The position numbers and the translations under genes are program-made. 64,000 bases of DNA from Burkholderiaceae bacterium (lineage in GTDB: Bacteria; Pseudomonadota; Gammaproteobacteria; Burkholderiales; Burkholderiaceae_E). Of the stretch, positions 18,628-28,501 are shown piece by piece (position 1 is the stretch's first letter; every line of letters starts with the position of its first letter). Under the pieces are notes generated by a model. It was not told the DNA's origin, made no database searches, and saw only the letters and a list, made by a program, of their open reading frames with translations. The stretch spans positions 930,001 through 994,000 of the forward strand of contig JAOSJU010000001.1 of the NCBI GenBank assembly GCA_027493945.1, written 5' to 3'.

Positions 18628-19440
18628 ATGATGAGCGAAGCCTCCGACATCCTGAAGATCGGCCGGCGAGAGTTCGGCTCGCGCCTGCTGATCGGCACCG
18701 GCAAGTACCGCGACTTCGACGAAACCCGCGAAGCGGTCGAGGAGAGCGGCGCGCAGATCGTCACCGTGGCAATCCGCCGCACCAACATCGGCCAGACCGC
18801 CGGCGAGCCGAACCTGCTCGACTTCCTGTCGCCCGAGCGCTTCACGATCCTGCCGAACACGGCCGGATGCTATAGCGCCGACGACGCGGTGCGCACCCTG
18901 CGCCTGGCGCGCGAACTGCTCGACGGGCATACGCTGGTCAAGCTCGAGGTGCTCGGCGACCCGAACAACCTGTACCCGAACATGCCCGAGACGCTGAAGG
19001 CGGCCGAAACGCTGGTGCGCGACGGCTTCGAGGTCATGGTCTACTGCAGCGACGACCCGATCCAGGCGAAGCGCCTCGAAGAGATCGGCTGCGTCGCAGT
19101 CATGCCGCTCGCCTCGCTGATCGGCTCGGGAATGGGCATCCTCAACCCCTGGAACCTGCAACTGATCATCGAGAAGGCGCAGGTGCCGATCATCGTCGAC
19201 GCCGGCGTCGGCACCGCGTCCGACGCAGCCATCGCGATGGAACTCGGCTGCGCCGGCGTGCTGATGAACACCGCGGTGGCCGCCGCCCGCGATCCGATCC
19301 GCATGGCGCGCGCAATGCGCAAGGCGGTCGAGGCCGGACGCGACGCTTACCTCGCCGGCCGCATGCCGAAGAAGTTCTACTCGGCGACGCCGTCGTCGCC
19401 CACCGGCGGACTGATCGGCGCGCCGCGACAGGCGTCGTGA
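18628..19440 (+). CDS. thiG: thiazole synthase ThiG
   Basis: The 270-residue TIM-barrel enzyme builds the thiazole phosphate of thiamine from deoxyxylulose 5-phosphate, dehydroglycine and ThiS-thiocarboxylate. The Schiff-base lysine is near 105 in LVKLEVLGD. Other family signatures are [44 protein letters not shown] and the phosphate site [18 protein letters not shown]. Start codons at 18628 and 18631 are equally plausible. Its end overlaps trmB by 4 bases (GTGA), so the thiS-thiG-trmB transcript is translationally coupled. Confidence 0.95.
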   Translation: MMSEASDILKIGRREFGSRLLIGTGKYRDFDETREAVEESGAQIVTVAIRRTNIGQTAGEPNLLDFLSPERFTILPNTAGCYSADDAVRTLRLARELLDGHTLVKLEVLGDPNNLYPNMPETLKAAETLVRDGFEVMVYCSDDPIQAKRLEEIGCVAVMPLASLIGSGMGILNPWNLQLIIEKAQVPIIVDAGVGTASDAAIAMELGCAGVLMNTAVAAARDPIRMARAMRKAVEAGRDAYLAGRMPKKFYSATPSSPTGGLIGAPRQAS

Positions 19441-20195
19441 GCGGCGTGGCGCGCGACGAGGCCGACACGGGCGGCGAGGCGATCGCACGCACTGCGCATC
19501 CGCACATCCGCAGCTTCTCGGGACGCCGCGGCCACTTCACCGCGGGGCAGCGACTCGCCTACGAGACGCTGCGCGAGCGCTGGTGCCTGCCGTATCGCAA
19601 CGCAGCGATCGATGCCGCCGCCGTCTTCGGCCGGCAGGCGCCGCTGGTCGTCGAGATCGGCTTCGGAATGGGCGAGACCACTGCGCAGATCGCCGCCGCC
19701 GATCCGGCACACGACTTCCTCGGCATCGAGGTCTATCCGGCCGGAGTCGGCAGCCTGCTCGCGCGGATCGAGGCGGCGGGGCTGCGCAACCTGCGCATCG
19801 TGCAGCACGACGCGGTCGAGGTCGTCCGCGACATGATCGCGCCCGGCACGCTGGCCGGCGTGCACGTCTTCTTCCCCGACCCCTGGCCGAAGAAGCGTCA
19901 CCACAAGCGCAGGCTGATCCAGCCGCCGTTCGTCGCGCTGCTGGCGAGCCGCCTCGCGCCGGGCGGCTACCTGCACTGCGCGACCGACTGGGAGCACTAT
20001 GCGGTGCAGATGCTCGACGTGCTGTCGCGCGAACCTCTGCTCGCGAACAGCGCCGGCGAGACGACGGTGGGCGAGACGGTCGCGCAGTGTCGCGGCTTCG
20101 CGCCGCGTCCGGCGTGGCGGCCGCTCACGAAGTTCGAATCGCGCGGCCTGAGGCTAGGCCACGGCGTCCGGGATCTGCTCTTCGTGCGGCGTTAG
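19437..20195 (+). CDS. trmB: tRNA (guanine-N7-)-methyltransferase
   Basis: The 252-residue SAM-dependent enzyme methylates G46 in the tRNA variable loop. The SAM-binding motif is [20 protein letters not shown], and the catalytic [14 protein letters not shown] signature ([19 protein letters not shown]) is intact. The N-terminal extension with [14 protein letters not shown] is typical. It starts with GTG inside the thiG stop. It ends just before the structured repeat at 20200-20455. Confidence 0.93.
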   Translation: MSGVARDEADTGGEAIARTAHPHIRSFSGRRGHFTAGQRLAYETLRERWCLPYRNAAIDAAAVFGRQAPLVVEIGFGMGETTAQIAAADPAHDFLGIEVYPAGVGSLLARIEAAGLRNLRIVQHDAVEVVRDMIAPGTLAGVHVFFPDPWPKKRHHKRRLIQPPFVALLASRLAPGGYLHCATDWEHYAVQMLDVLSREPLLANSAGETTVGETVAQCRGFAPRPAWRPLTKFESRGLRLGHGVRDLLFVRR

Positions 20196-20199
20196 GGCG

Positions 20200-20455
20200 T
20201 GTTCACACTACGATCGTCCCGCGCCGGGGCCTGCCGGGCCGCCAAACGAGGCGCCGGCGACGCGCGTGGCGGTGCCACGCAAGGAGCCGGCAACGAAGTG
20301 TGGCGGCCCGGCAGGCCCCGGCCCGGAGGGTGAGTGCGAAAAAAGCGCGCACTCCGCGTTGCAAATGCTCGCCGTGGCCCCGCCACGGCTGCGCTTTGCG
20401 CCTTGATTGCGCGCTTTTTCCGGGCTCACGCGGGGACGATCGTAGTGTGAACACG
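20200..20455. repeat. three-way-junction intergenic repeat, copy 1
   Basis: This element is enclosed by an outer inverted repeat (20200-20224 with 20430-20455, one bulged base). Inside are two hairpins. The first has a perfect 21-bp stem at 20225-20245/20302-20322 and an inner stem gcgtggc/gccacgc. The second is a long imperfect stem at 20331-20352/20409-20430 capped by ccgtggc/gccacgg at 20373-20389. The whole unit recurs in inverted orientation at 42520-42787 with many paired (compensatory) differences. It fills the gap between the convergent ends of trmB and uppP. A role as a bidirectional terminator or structured RNA is possible but unproven. Confidence 0.9.
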
Positions 20456-20465
20456 ACCATGGTGT

Positions 20466-21314
20466 CTAGCCCGCCCAGTCGACCACGCCGCCGGCCGCCG
20501 TGGCGAGCACCACCAGGCCGAAGGCGATCCGGTACCACGCGAACGGCACGAAGTCGTGCGAGGCCACGTACCGGATCAGCCAGTGCACGCAGGCCAGCGC
20601 GCTGAAGAACGCGAACACCAGCCCCACCGCGAACATCGGCACGTCGCCGGCACCCAGCAGGTGCCGGTATTTCCAGCTGTCGTAGACGCCGGCACCGATC
20701 AGCGTCGGGATCGCGAGGAAGAACGAGAACTCGGTAGCGGCCCGGCGCGACAGCCCGAACAGCATCCCGCCGATGATCGTCGCACCCGAGCGGCTGGTGC
20801 CCGGAATCAGCGCGAACGCCTGCGCGATGCCCAGCCGCAGCGCATCGGCCGGACTCATCGCGTCGACGTCGTGAATGCGCGCAGCTGCCAGGCCGCGCCG
20901 CTGGCGCGACTCGACCCACAGGATGACCAGCCCGCCGACGATGAACGCGATCGCCACCGGCACCGGCTTGAAGAGCCAGGCCTTGATGTGCTTCGCGAAC
21001 AGCACGCCGAGCACCGCCGCCGGCAGGAACGCGATCACGACGTTGGCGGCGAAGCGCTGCGCGCGCGGCTCGCGCGCGATGCCTGCGACCGTCTCGACGA
21101 TGCGCGCGCGGTAGTACCAGATCACCGCGAACATCGCGCCGGTCTGGATCGCGACGTCGAACATCTTCTCCTTTTCGCCGGCAAAACCCAGCAGGCTGCC
21201 CGCCAGGATCAGGTGGCCGGTGCTGGAGATCGGCAGGAACTCGGTCAGGCCCTCGACGACGCCGAGGATCGCCGCCTTCGCCAGCAACGGCAGCGCGTAG
21301 AGCAGCTCAAGCAC
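20466..21314 (-). CDS. uppP: undecaprenyl-diphosphatase (UppP/BacA)
   Basis: This 282-residue inner-membrane enzyme recycles undecaprenyl pyrophosphate, the lipid carrier for peptidoglycan and polysaccharide units. Both catalytic motifs are present: [14 protein letters not shown] near residues 21-34 and PGTSRSGAT near 171-179. About eight membrane segments are visible. The start overlaps the end of thiD by 8 bases, so the two are probably co-transcribed although functionally unrelated. Confidence 0.95.
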   Translation of the reverse strand: MLELLYALPLLAKAAILGVVEGLTEFLPISSTGHLILAGSLLGFAGEKEKMFDVAIQTGAMFAVIWYYRARIVETVAGIAREPRAQRFAANVVIAFLPAAVLGVLFAKHIKAWLFKPVPVAIAFIVGGLVILWVESRQRRGLAAARIHDVDAMSPADALRLGIAQAFALIPGTSRSGATIIGGMLFGLSRRAATEFSFFLAIPTLIGAGVYDSWKYRHLLGAGDVPMFAVGLVFAFFSALACVHWLIRYVASHDFVPFAWYRIAFGLVVLATAAGGVVDWAG

Positions 21315-22155
21315 GCGGCCACCACGCGTGGAAGTGGTGGACCGGCCCGTGCCCGGAGCCGACGTCGAGCCGGTCGGCCTGGCGCAGCGCCTCGGTCAGG
21401 TATTGCTTGGCCTGGCGCACCGCCGCCACCGGCTCGATGCCGTGCGCGAGCAGCGCCGCGATCGCCGCCGACAGCGTGCAGCCGGTGCCATGGGTGTTGC
21501 GGGTGGCCACCCGCGGCGCGCTCAGCTCGACCATCCGGTCGCCGTCGAACAGCAGGTCGGTCGCGTCGCCGGCGAGGTGGCCGCCCTTGAGCAGCACGAA
21601 GCGCCGCCCGTCGTCGCGCAGCAGGCGGCGCAGCCGCTCGGCCGCGCGCTGCATCTCCTTCAGGTTGTCGGCCGGACGCGCGTCGAGCAGCACACCCGCC
21701 TCGGGCAGGTTCGGCGTGAGCACCGTGGCCAGCGGCAGCAGCGCCTCGATCAGCGTCGCGATCGCCTCGCGGCCGAGCAGCGTGTCGCCGCTCTTGGCGA
21801 CCATCACCGGATCGACCACCAGGTGCGGCAACCGCCCTGCCGAGATCGGCGGCGCGAGCCCCTCGGCCACCGCGATCGCGATCGCCGCGGTGCCGAGCAT
21901 GCCCACCTTGGCGGCGTCGATGCGCACGTCGGCGAACAGCGTATCGAGCTGCAGGCGAACGAAGGGCGGCGGAACGGCGTGCACGCCGGTGACCCCCTGC
22001 GTGTTCTGCGCGGTGAGCGCAGCCACCACCCCGGTGCCGTAGGCGCCGAGCGCGGAAAACGCCTTCAGGTCGGCGAAAATGCCGGCACCGCCGCTCGGGT
22101 CGATGCCTGCGACGCTCAGCGCATTGGGAGGGGACGGACGCTTCGGGGTGTTCAC
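21307..22155 (-). CDS. thiD: hydroxymethylpyrimidine (phosphate) kinase ThiD
   Basis: The 282-residue ribokinase-fold enzyme phosphorylates HMP and HMP-phosphate to HMP-pyrophosphate for thiamine synthesis. Signatures are [20 protein letters not shown] at the N-terminus, [14 protein letters not shown] in the middle and the catalytic anion hole [17 protein letters not shown] near the C-terminus. There is no visible TPP riboswitch in the 49 bp before the ATG. It is one of several thiamine genes scattered in this window (thiSG, thiC). Confidence 0.94.
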   Translation of the reverse strand: MNTPKRPSPPNALSVAGIDPSGGAGIFADLKAFSALGAYGTGVVAALTAQNTQGVTGVHAVPPPFVRLQLDTLFADVRIDAAKVGMLGTAAIAIAVAEGLAPPISAGRLPHLVVDPVMVAKSGDTLLGREAIATLIEALLPLATVLTPNLPEAGVLLDARPADNLKEMQRAAERLRRLLRDDGRRFVLLKGGHLAGDATDLLFDGDRMVELSAPRVATRNTHGTGCTLSAAIAALLAHGIEPVAAVRQAKQYLTEALRQADRLDVGSGHGPVHHFHAWWPRA

Positions 22156-22204
22156 GGTACGAGGACGCGAGGACGGGGCGGCACGGCCGCCGGGAACCGC
22201 GATG

Positions 22205-23434
22205 TTACCCGCCGCGCCAGGCCATCAGTAGCGGTACACGCATTTCGTCGTCGCTGGTGCCGCCATGCATGCCGACGAAGCGATGCGCGCGCTCGCCCGC
22301 AACATGGTCGACCAGCGTCACCGCTCGCGTGGGCACCAGGATGTGCGTGCCGATGCGGCCCGCGATCGGCAACGGGCCGAGGCGCGCGGAATCGGGCCGT
22401 CCGAACCAGCCGGCCCGCAGCAGCGCGGCCGACTCGTGAACCTCGAAGGCGTCATCCAGAGAGGCCGCCACGATCTCGGCGAAGCGCTCGCGCTGCCCCG
22501 CGCGCACCTGGCAGAACGGTACGCGCGGTTCGCCGCAAAGCGGATGCTCGAGGCATTCGGCAATGGCCGGAAAGTCTTCGAGCCGGAACTGGTCGCGCTC
22601 GGCGACATCGACGAAGCCATGGTCGGCCGTGGCGAGCACCAGCGCATCGACGCTGCGCAGCCGCTCGACCAGCATCCCGAACCAGCGGTCGAACTCGCCC
22701 ACCACCGCGGCGGCCGCCTCGCTTTGCCAGCCGGCTTCGTGACTGGCCGCGTCGAAGTGCGGCAGGTAGACGAAGACGCTGGCGCCCCCGGCACCGTCAC
22801 CCGCACGCAGCGCATCGAGCACCATCGGCACGATCTCGTCGAGCCGCGCGTACGCCAGCCGCGACGAACCGCCGTAGGCGTGCCGCGAGTACTCCGAATC
22901 GGCGATCTCGCGCGGCAGGATCGCGAACGAAGGCACCGGCGCGCGGGCCGCCCATGGCTGCCAGGACCAGGTATCGGCGGCGCGCACGGTACGCTGGTGC
23001 TGGCCGCGCAGGTCCATCGGCAACGTGCGCAGCACCGCTCCCGCCTGCGCCGACCAGATCATCCAGGCCGGGTTGCCGTGATCGGCCGGACACGCGGCCG
23101 TGGCCAGCGAGGTGAGCGCCGGGGCGGTACTGGACGGAAAGACCGAGTGGAGCGTGCGCAAGCGGTGCGCGGCCAGCGCGCCGCGCGGCGCATGTGCGGC
23201 GAGCTGGCGTTCGCCGAGACCGTCGAACAGGACCGTGACGACCGAGCCCGCGGCAGCGAGCGCCTCGCCAAGGATCGGCTCGCGCACCGGCGGCAGCGCA
23301 GCGTTCACGCCAAAGCGGCCGGCAATGCCGGCCGCCAGGTTCACGATGCCCGAACCCGTCTCGAACGCGTGCGCAGGCCCGAGGCGGGATTCGCGCAGCG
23401 GGCGAAACGCGTCAGTAGCCGTATCCGTAACCAC
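22205..23434 (-). CDS. type I phosphodiesterase / alkaline-phosphatase superfamily protein
   Basis: The 409-residue protein has the metal-site order of the nucleotide pyrophosphatase/phosphodiesterase group: Asp71 in VTVLFDGLGERQ, a nucleophile Ser/Thr in SVFPSSTAPALTSLAT (about 103), VYLPHFDAASHEAG, and ATADHGFVDV. No signal peptide is visible, so it may be cytoplasmic. The reaction is probably phosphodiester hydrolysis on an unknown substrate. The ATG at 23434 overlaps the end of the upstream glycine-zipper gene by 23 bp; a later non-ATG start is possible. Confidence 0.8.
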   Translation of the reverse strand: MVTDTATDAFRPLRESRLGPAHAFETGSGIVNLAAGIAGRFGVNAALPPVREPILGEALAAAGSVVTVLFDGLGERQLAAHAPRGALAAHRLRTLHSVFPSSTAPALTSLATAACPADHGNPAWMIWSAQAGAVLRTLPMDLRGQHQRTVRAADTWSWQPWAARAPVPSFAILPREIADSEYSRHAYGGSSRLAYARLDEIVPMVLDALRAGDGAGGASVFVYLPHFDAASHEAGWQSEAAAAVVGEFDRWFGMLVERLRSVDALVLATADHGFVDVAERDQFRLEDFPAIAECLEHPLCGEPRVPFCQVRAGQRERFAEIVAASLDDAFEVHESAALLRAGWFGRPDSARLGPLPIAGRIGTHILVPTRAVTLVDHVAGERAHRFVGMHGGTSDDEMRVPLLMAWRGG

Positions 23435-23921
23435 GCCCCCGATAATCGTGGCGATCGTGCCCGCGCCGCCACCCGGGTCGTTCGTAGTACACCGGACGCG
23501 GCGCTACGTACACCGGACGATACACGACCCGCGGGGGCGCCTCGTAGACGACCCTGGGCGCCACGCGGTAGACCGGAGCCGGCGCATAGACCGGAGCCGG
23601 CGCATAGACGGGAGCCGGGGCGTAAACGGGAGCCGGCGAATAAACCGGGGCCGGATAGACCGCCGCGCCGCCGCCGTAGGCGTACCCGCCGCGGTGTCGG
23701 TGGTCGGACGCCGCCGCGGCGCCGGCCGCCGCGCCGATGGCGCCGCCGATGATTGCGCCGTCGCGCCCGCCCAGCGACTGGCCGATGACCGCGCCTGCTC
23801 CCCCGCCGATCACCGCGCCCAGCACCGAGTCGGACGCCTGCGCGGTGCCGGTGGCCAGCACGCCTGCCGACAGCGCGGCAGCGGCGGCAACGATCCGGAA
23901 GCGTTTCGGGGACTGGTTCAT
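23412..23921 (-). CDS. secreted glycine-zipper protein with VYAPAP repeats
   Basis: From the ATG at 23921, preceded by a clear GAGGAG Shine-Dalgarno, the protein has about 169 residues. It has a signal peptide ending near ATGTAQA and a glycine zipper (VLGAVIGGGAGAVIGQSL, GAIIGGAIGAAAGAAAA) typical of small outer-membrane-associated proteins. A Pro-Val-Tyr-Ala-Pro repeat region follows, encoded by an 18-bp tandem repeat. The basic Tyr/Gly-rich tail (DRHDYRGRGYGYGY) ends the protein. Such proteins influence envelope integrity; specific function is unknown. Confidence 0.78.
   Translation of the reverse strand: MNQSPKRFRIVAAAAALSAGVLATGTAQASDSVLGAVIGGGAGAVIGQSLGGRDGAIIGGAIGAAAGAAAASDHRHRGGYAYGGGAAVYPAPVYSPAPVYAPAPVYAPAPVYAPAPVYRVAPRVVYEAPPRVVYRPVYVAPRPVYYERPGWRRGHDRHDYRGRGYGYGY
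23571..23657. repeat. 18-bp coding tandem repeat
   Basis: Almost five consecutive copies of an 18-bp unit (gaccggagccggcgcata and close variants) encode the repeated YAPAPV segment of the glycine-zipper protein. The first two copies are identical. The run could vary in length between strains. Confidence 0.85.
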
Positions 23922-24143
23922 TCGAGACTCCTCGTCACGTTGGGCCCGAGGCCGGATCCCGCCAAGCGGAATGCCATTCGGCCGAGCCATGGCTTTCACC
24001 CTACCGATGCCCGGCCGGCCTGCCCAGACGCAAACCTGAAAGAACGGTAACTGGGTGTAACCCGACCGGGTGAAACGCGCATATCGCAGCCGGTCACTGC
24101 CGGCTTAGGATGCCCCGGGAAGTCCGGGGACCGGGGCACATCG

Positions 24144-26101
24144 ATGCGAGTTCGTCGCCTGCCGATCGCGATCGCGGCAGTGGCCGGGCTGCTGGCCGCT
24201 GCCGCTGCCGCGGTCGTGTTCGCGTTCGTGTTCGTGGCCAGCGTCGACGTCAACCGCTACAAGCCCGAACTGGTCGAGGCGGTCCGCGAGCGCACCGGCC
24301 GCGTGCTGTCGATCGACGGCGAGCTGTCGCTGTCGCTGCTTCCGCGCCCGGGGCTCGCGATCGGGTCGGCACACCTGTCGGGTCCCGGCGGGCACGGCGA
24401 GTTCGCACAGTTCGATGCGGCGCAGGTCGGCGTCGCACTGTGGCCGCTGCTGTCGCGCCGGCTGGTGATCGAGCGCGTCGCGCTCGACGGCCTGAAGCTC
24501 GAAGCGGTGCGCCGGCGCGACGGCAGCACCAACTTCGACGATCTGCTGCTGCGCGCCCGGGGCGCGCGAGCCCCCGGCGCGCATCCGGCGCCTGCGGCCG
24601 CGGCGGCGGCGCTGTCGATCGCCAGCCTGCAGTTGCGGCAGGCCACGCTCGGCTGGCGCGACGAGGCCAGCGGCGGCGAATGGCGCCTGCAGCAGGCCGA
24701 TCTGGAGGCCGGACCCATCGCCAGCGGCACGCCCGGCTCGTTGCGCCTGTCGGGACGCCTGATCGGCAAGCGGCCGCTGACCGACCTGGCGATCGAGCTT
24801 TCGAGCGGTTACACCGTCGACTTCGCGACGCTGGCGACGCGCCTGGCCGGCTTCGACCTGAAGGCGCGCGGCAAGGCCGCAGGCGCATTCGCGGTGGATG
24901 CGCGACTGCGCGGCGAGTTCGTCGGGGATCCTCCCCGGGGACCTTTCGAGATCTCCGACCTGAACCTCGCGCTGCGCGCCGGCCACGACATCGCGGGCAT
25001 CTTCGCCGGCCACGGCAGCATCGACCCGGAGCGCGAAACTGCGGCCCTGTCGCTGACCGGAACGCTCGACGGCTCGATGCTGCACGCGAAGATCGCGACC
25101 AGTCGCTTCTCGCCGATGGCGATCCGCTATGAACTGCAGGCCGATCGCCTCGACCTGGACCGCCTTCGCGCCGCGCTCGACAGGGCACCGGCAGACGCCG
25201 CCGTCGACGGCGCAGGCAGCGAGGCCGGCGTGCACAGCGACGAGCATGCGCGTGCCGGCGACGCGGCCGTCTTCCCGGCGGCGCTCGCCGGCCTCGAAGC
25301 GAGCGGCAGCGCGCGCATCGGCGCGCTGACACTGCGCAGCATCCATGCGACCCAGGTGACAGCGGAGATCCGCTCGGGCGCGAATCGCATCGAGCTGACG
25401 CGGCTCGGCGCCGCCGTGTTCGGCGGAGCGCTCGATGCCCGAGCGACGCTCGCCGGCTCGGGCCGGCACGCGCTGCAGATGCGGCTCGCCGGAGTGGACG
25501 CCGGCATGGCCGTGCGCGCCCTCTTCGGTCGCGACGCGCTCGACGGACACGGCGACCTGCGCATCGACGTCACCGCCGGCGGGGGCACCCCGGCTGCGCT
25601 TTCGAGCGATCGCTGGACGGCACCGCGGCGCTGTCGCTTCGCAACGGCGCGATCGTCGGCGTGGACCTGGCCGACGTGATGCATCGCCTGCGCCTGGCGC
25701 TGGCGGCCGCGCGCGGCGGGCTCGCTGCGATCGAGCAGAACACCGCCGCCGGCGATCGGACCGCGTTCTCGTCGCTCGACGCCAGCTTCGCGATCCGGAA
25801 CGGCATCGCGCACAGCGACGACCTCGACCTGCGCTCGCCACTGCTGCGCGTGGCCGGCTCCGGCGACGTCGACCTCGCTCGCCAGCGCCTCGACTACGCA
25901 GCCCGGGTGACGCTCCCCGAGTCATCGTCCGCCGGCGACCCGGCCGGCCTGGCCGCGCTGCGCGGCCCGGCGGTGCCGGTCCATCTGAGCGGACCGTTCG
26001 ATGCACTGTCCTGGAGGATCGATCCCGCCCCGTTGGCGATCGACCTCGCAAAGCGCGAGCTCGCCCGGCGCCTGCAGCAGCCGCTGCTGCGCCGCCGATG
26101 A
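24144..26101 (+). CDS. AsmA-family protein (frame broken near 25600)
   Basis: The N-terminus is a single membrane anchor ([20 protein letters not shown]) followed by the AsmA signature DVNRYKPELVEAVRERTGR and DGELSLSLLPRPGLAI. The C-terminal AsmA-like domain (GDLRIDVTAGGGTP..., then SLDGTAALSLRNGAIVGVDL) is split between two frames. Restoring one T in gcgctttcgagc at 25596-25607 reconnects them. Repaired, the gene encodes about 650 residues. AsmA-like proteins bridge inner and outer membranes and are implicated in lipid transport and outer-membrane assembly. The promoter side (24000-24143) has no other gene. Confidence 0.88.
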
Positions 26102-26184
26102 AACCGAAGGCCGCGCGGCGCGACGACAGTCGATACGCCGACGATCGGTTGACGCATGCCTGACGCAATGGGAAGCTGAACGTC

Positions 26185-26826
26185 ATGCAGCCGATCCCGG
26201 CCATCGATCCGCGCCACGACGTGCTCGTCGTCACCGACGTGCAGAACGACTTCTGCCCCGGCGGCGCGCTGGCGGTCGCCGATGGCGACGCGGTGGTGCC
26301 GGTGGTCAATGCGCTCGCCCGCCGCTTCGAGCACGTGGTGCTCACGCAAGACTGGCACCCGCCCGGCCACTGTTCGTTCGCGAGTTCGCACCCCGGGCGC
26401 GCGCCGTTCGAAACCATCGAGCTCGCCTACGGCCCGCAGACGCTCTGGCCCGACCATTGCGTGCAGGGCACGGCGGGCGCCGCGCTGCACGCCGGCCTCG
26501 AGCTCGCGCGGGCGGAGCTGCTGATCCGCAAGGGATTCCGGCCCGACATCGACTCGTATTCGGCCTTCTACGAGAACGACCGCACCAGCCCCACCGGCCT
26601 GGCCGGCTACCTGCGCGAGCGCGGCTTCTCGCGCCTGTTCATCTGCGGACTGGCCACCGACTACTGCGTCGCCTGGTCGGCGCTCGACGCGCGACGCCTG
26701 CATTTCGACGCGGTGGTGCTGCTCGACGCGTGCCGGGCGATCGACCTCGGCGGCTCGCTGGGGCGCGCGCTCCAGGCCATGCGCGACGCCGGCGTGACGC
26801 TCGCGCAGGGCAGCGAATTGCGCTGA
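26185..26826 (+). CDS. pncA: nicotinamidase
   Basis: The 213-residue isochorismatase-fold hydrolase converts nicotinamide to nicotinate for NAD salvage. The catalytic triad is visible as Asp18 (VVTDVQNDFCPGG), Lys116 (LIRKGF) and Cys161 (CGLATDYCVAWS). The metal ligands fall in TQDWHPPGHCSF and the later WPDHCVQG. Length and motif spacing match E. coli PncA. It stands alone between asmA and the SUMF1-fold gene. Confidence 0.95.
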   Translation: MQPIPAIDPRHDVLVVTDVQNDFCPGGALAVADGDAVVPVVNALARRFEHVVLTQDWHPPGHCSFASSHPGRAPFETIELAYGPQTLWPDHCVQGTAGAALHAGLELARAELLIRKGFRPDIDSYSAFYENDRTSPTGLAGYLRERGFSRLFICGLATDYCVAWSALDARRLHFDAVVLLDACRAIDLGGSLGRALQAMRDAGVTLAQGSELR

Positions 26827-26875
26827 AGCGCCGCAGGCACGCGCCGACGACTCCTCGCGCACCACTGTCCGGACG

Positions 26876-27952
26876 ATGCCGCCCCGAAGCATTCCCACGC
26901 TGCTCGCGGCGGCCGCCGCGGCGATGTCGATCGCAACCGCGCAAGCCGACCCACCACCGGCCGTGCTGGTCAACACGCTGGGCATGCGCTTCGTGCTGGT
27001 GCCGGCGGGCGAGTTCACGATGGGCAGCGACGAGTCGCCCGATGCGCTGGCCGCGGCCTACCCGGACCTCGAACGCCGCCGCTTCGAGGAGATCGGTGAC
27101 GAGACGCCCGCGCATCGGGTGCGCATCACGCACCCGTTCTACCTCGGACAGCACGAGGTCACCGTCGGCCAGTTCCGGCGCTTCCTGGCCCGATCCGGAT
27201 ACGTGCCCGAATCGGTTGCCGACGGCACCGGCGGCTACGGCTACGACCCCGCCTACGATCCGTCGAAGAGCGCGCGCGGCGATGCCTTCGACGGGCGGAA
27301 CCCGAAGTACTCATGGCGCAACCCCGGCTTTCCGCAAAGCGATGACCATCCGGTGGTCAACGTCACCTGGAACGACGCGATGGCGATGGCGCGCTGGCTC
27401 GGCGAAACCGAAGGCGTGACCTACCGGCTGCCTACCGAGGCCGAATGGGAGTACGCGTGCCACGCCGGCATGCGCACCCGCTATCACGCAGGCGACGATC
27501 CGCGCGCACTGCTGCGCGTGGCCAACCTGTTCGACGAAGACGCGCAACCGTACTGGCCGCGCTGGAGCGTGCATGCGCTGGCCGGCCACGACGGCTTTGC
27601 GTTCACCGCGCCGGTCGGAAGCTTCGCCCCCAATGCGTTCGGCCTGTACGACATGCACGGAAACGCCCGGGAATGGACCGCCGACTGGCACGACGAGCGC
27701 TACTACGCCCGCTCGCCGATGGACGATCCGCCCGGCCCCGCCAGCGGCACGGTGCGCGTGCGCCGCGGCGGCTCCTGGCACACATGGCCGTTCTACGCGC
27801 GCTGCGCGTACCGCAACTGGAACACGCCCCAGACCCGCTATACGCTGGTAGGCATGCGCCTGCTGCGCGAGGCCGCGGCGCCGCCCCGCGCCGAGGCCGG
27901 CCGATCTTTCCGTATCATGGCGGCCACGATCCAACCCGAACCAGGGCCTTGA
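26876..27952 (+). CDS. SUMF1/formylglycine-generating-enzyme-like secreted protein
   Basis: The 358-residue protein has a signal peptide ([14 protein letters not shown]) and a full sulfatase-modifying-factor fold: [78 protein letters not shown] and RRGGSW. True formylglycine-generating enzymes use two cysteines after RGGS; here the segment reads [14 protein letters not shown], and that cysteine pair is not present. No sulfatase is nearby. It is therefore more likely a structural or ligand-binding SUMF1 paralogue than a sulfatase activator. fabA starts 5 bp downstream, so it may be cotranscribed with the fatty acid genes. Confidence 0.8.
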   Translation: MPPRSIPTLLAAAAAAMSIATAQADPPPAVLVNTLGMRFVLVPAGEFTMGSDESPDALAAAYPDLERRRFEEIGDETPAHRVRITHPFYLGQHEVTVGQFRRFLARSGYVPESVADGTGGYGYDPAYDPSKSARGDAFDGRNPKYSWRNPGFPQSDDHPVVNVTWNDAMAMARWLGETEGVTYRLPTEAEWEYACHAGMRTRYHAGDDPRALLRVANLFDEDAQPYWPRWSVHALAGHDGFAFTAPVGSFAPNAFGLYDMHGNAREWTADWHDERYYARSPMDDPPGPASGTVRVRRGGSWHTWPFYARCAYRNWNTPQTRYTLVGMRLLREAAAPPRAEAGRSFRIMAATIQPEPGP

Positions 27953-27956
27953 GCCG

Positions 27957-28478
27957 ATGCATTTCACTCCGAAGGCGAGCTACGGATACGACGAACTGAT
28001 CGATTGCGGACACGGCCGCCTGTTCGGCCCCGGCAACGCCAGGCTGCCGCTGCCGCCGATGCTGATGTTCGACCGCATCACCGAGATATCGTCCACCGGC
28101 GGCGCGTTCGACAAGGGCTTCGTCGCCGCCGAATTCGACATCCGGCCCGACCTGTGGTTCTTCGGCTGCCATTTCGAGGGCGACCCGGTGATGCCGGGCT
28201 GCCTGGGCCTGGATTCGCTGTGGCAGATGCTCGGCTTCTTCCTCGGCTGGACCGGCGCGCCGGGTTCCGGACGCGCGCTCGGCCTGGGACAGCTGAAGTT
28301 CACCGGACAGATCCTGCCCGAGACGCGCCTGGTGCAGTACCGTATCGACGTGAAGCGGATCATCAGCCGGCGGCTGGTGCTGGGCGTTGCCGACGGCGTC
28401 GTCAAGGCCGACGGCAAGGCGATCTACGAGGCTGCCGACTTGCAGGTCGGATTGTTCGAAAATCCGAAATCGCTCTGA
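27957..28478 (+). CDS. fabA: 3-hydroxydecanoyl-ACP dehydratase/isomerase
   Basis: The 173-residue hot-dog-fold enzyme dehydrates 3-hydroxydecanoyl-ACP and isomerises the product to cis-3-decenoyl-ACP, the branch point to unsaturated fatty acids. The active-site His72 and Asp86 lie in [20 protein letters not shown], nearly identical to the E. coli motif. It heads a tight fabA-fabB-fabI operon with gaps of 23 and 2 bp. Confidence 0.96.
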   Translation: MHFTPKASYGYDELIDCGHGRLFGPGNARLPLPPMLMFDRITEISSTGGAFDKGFVAAEFDIRPDLWFFGCHFEGDPVMPGCLGLDSLWQMLGFFLGWTGAPGSGRALGLGQLKFTGQILPETRLVQYRIDVKRIISRRLVLGVADGVVKADGKAIYEAADLQVGLFENPKSL

Positions 28479-28501
28479 GCGCGACGCGAAGGAGCACCTC
28501 C

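Noticed and set aside
20200..20455. Insertion sequence with terminal inverted repeats
   Set aside because: No transposase is encoded, the ends differ between copies while remaining complementary within each copy, and no target duplication is visible. A MITE remains possible but is not shown.
23571..23657. Possible CRISPR-like direct repeats
   Set aside because: Unit length is 18 bp with no spacers, and it encodes an in-frame amino acid repeat of a secreted protein.
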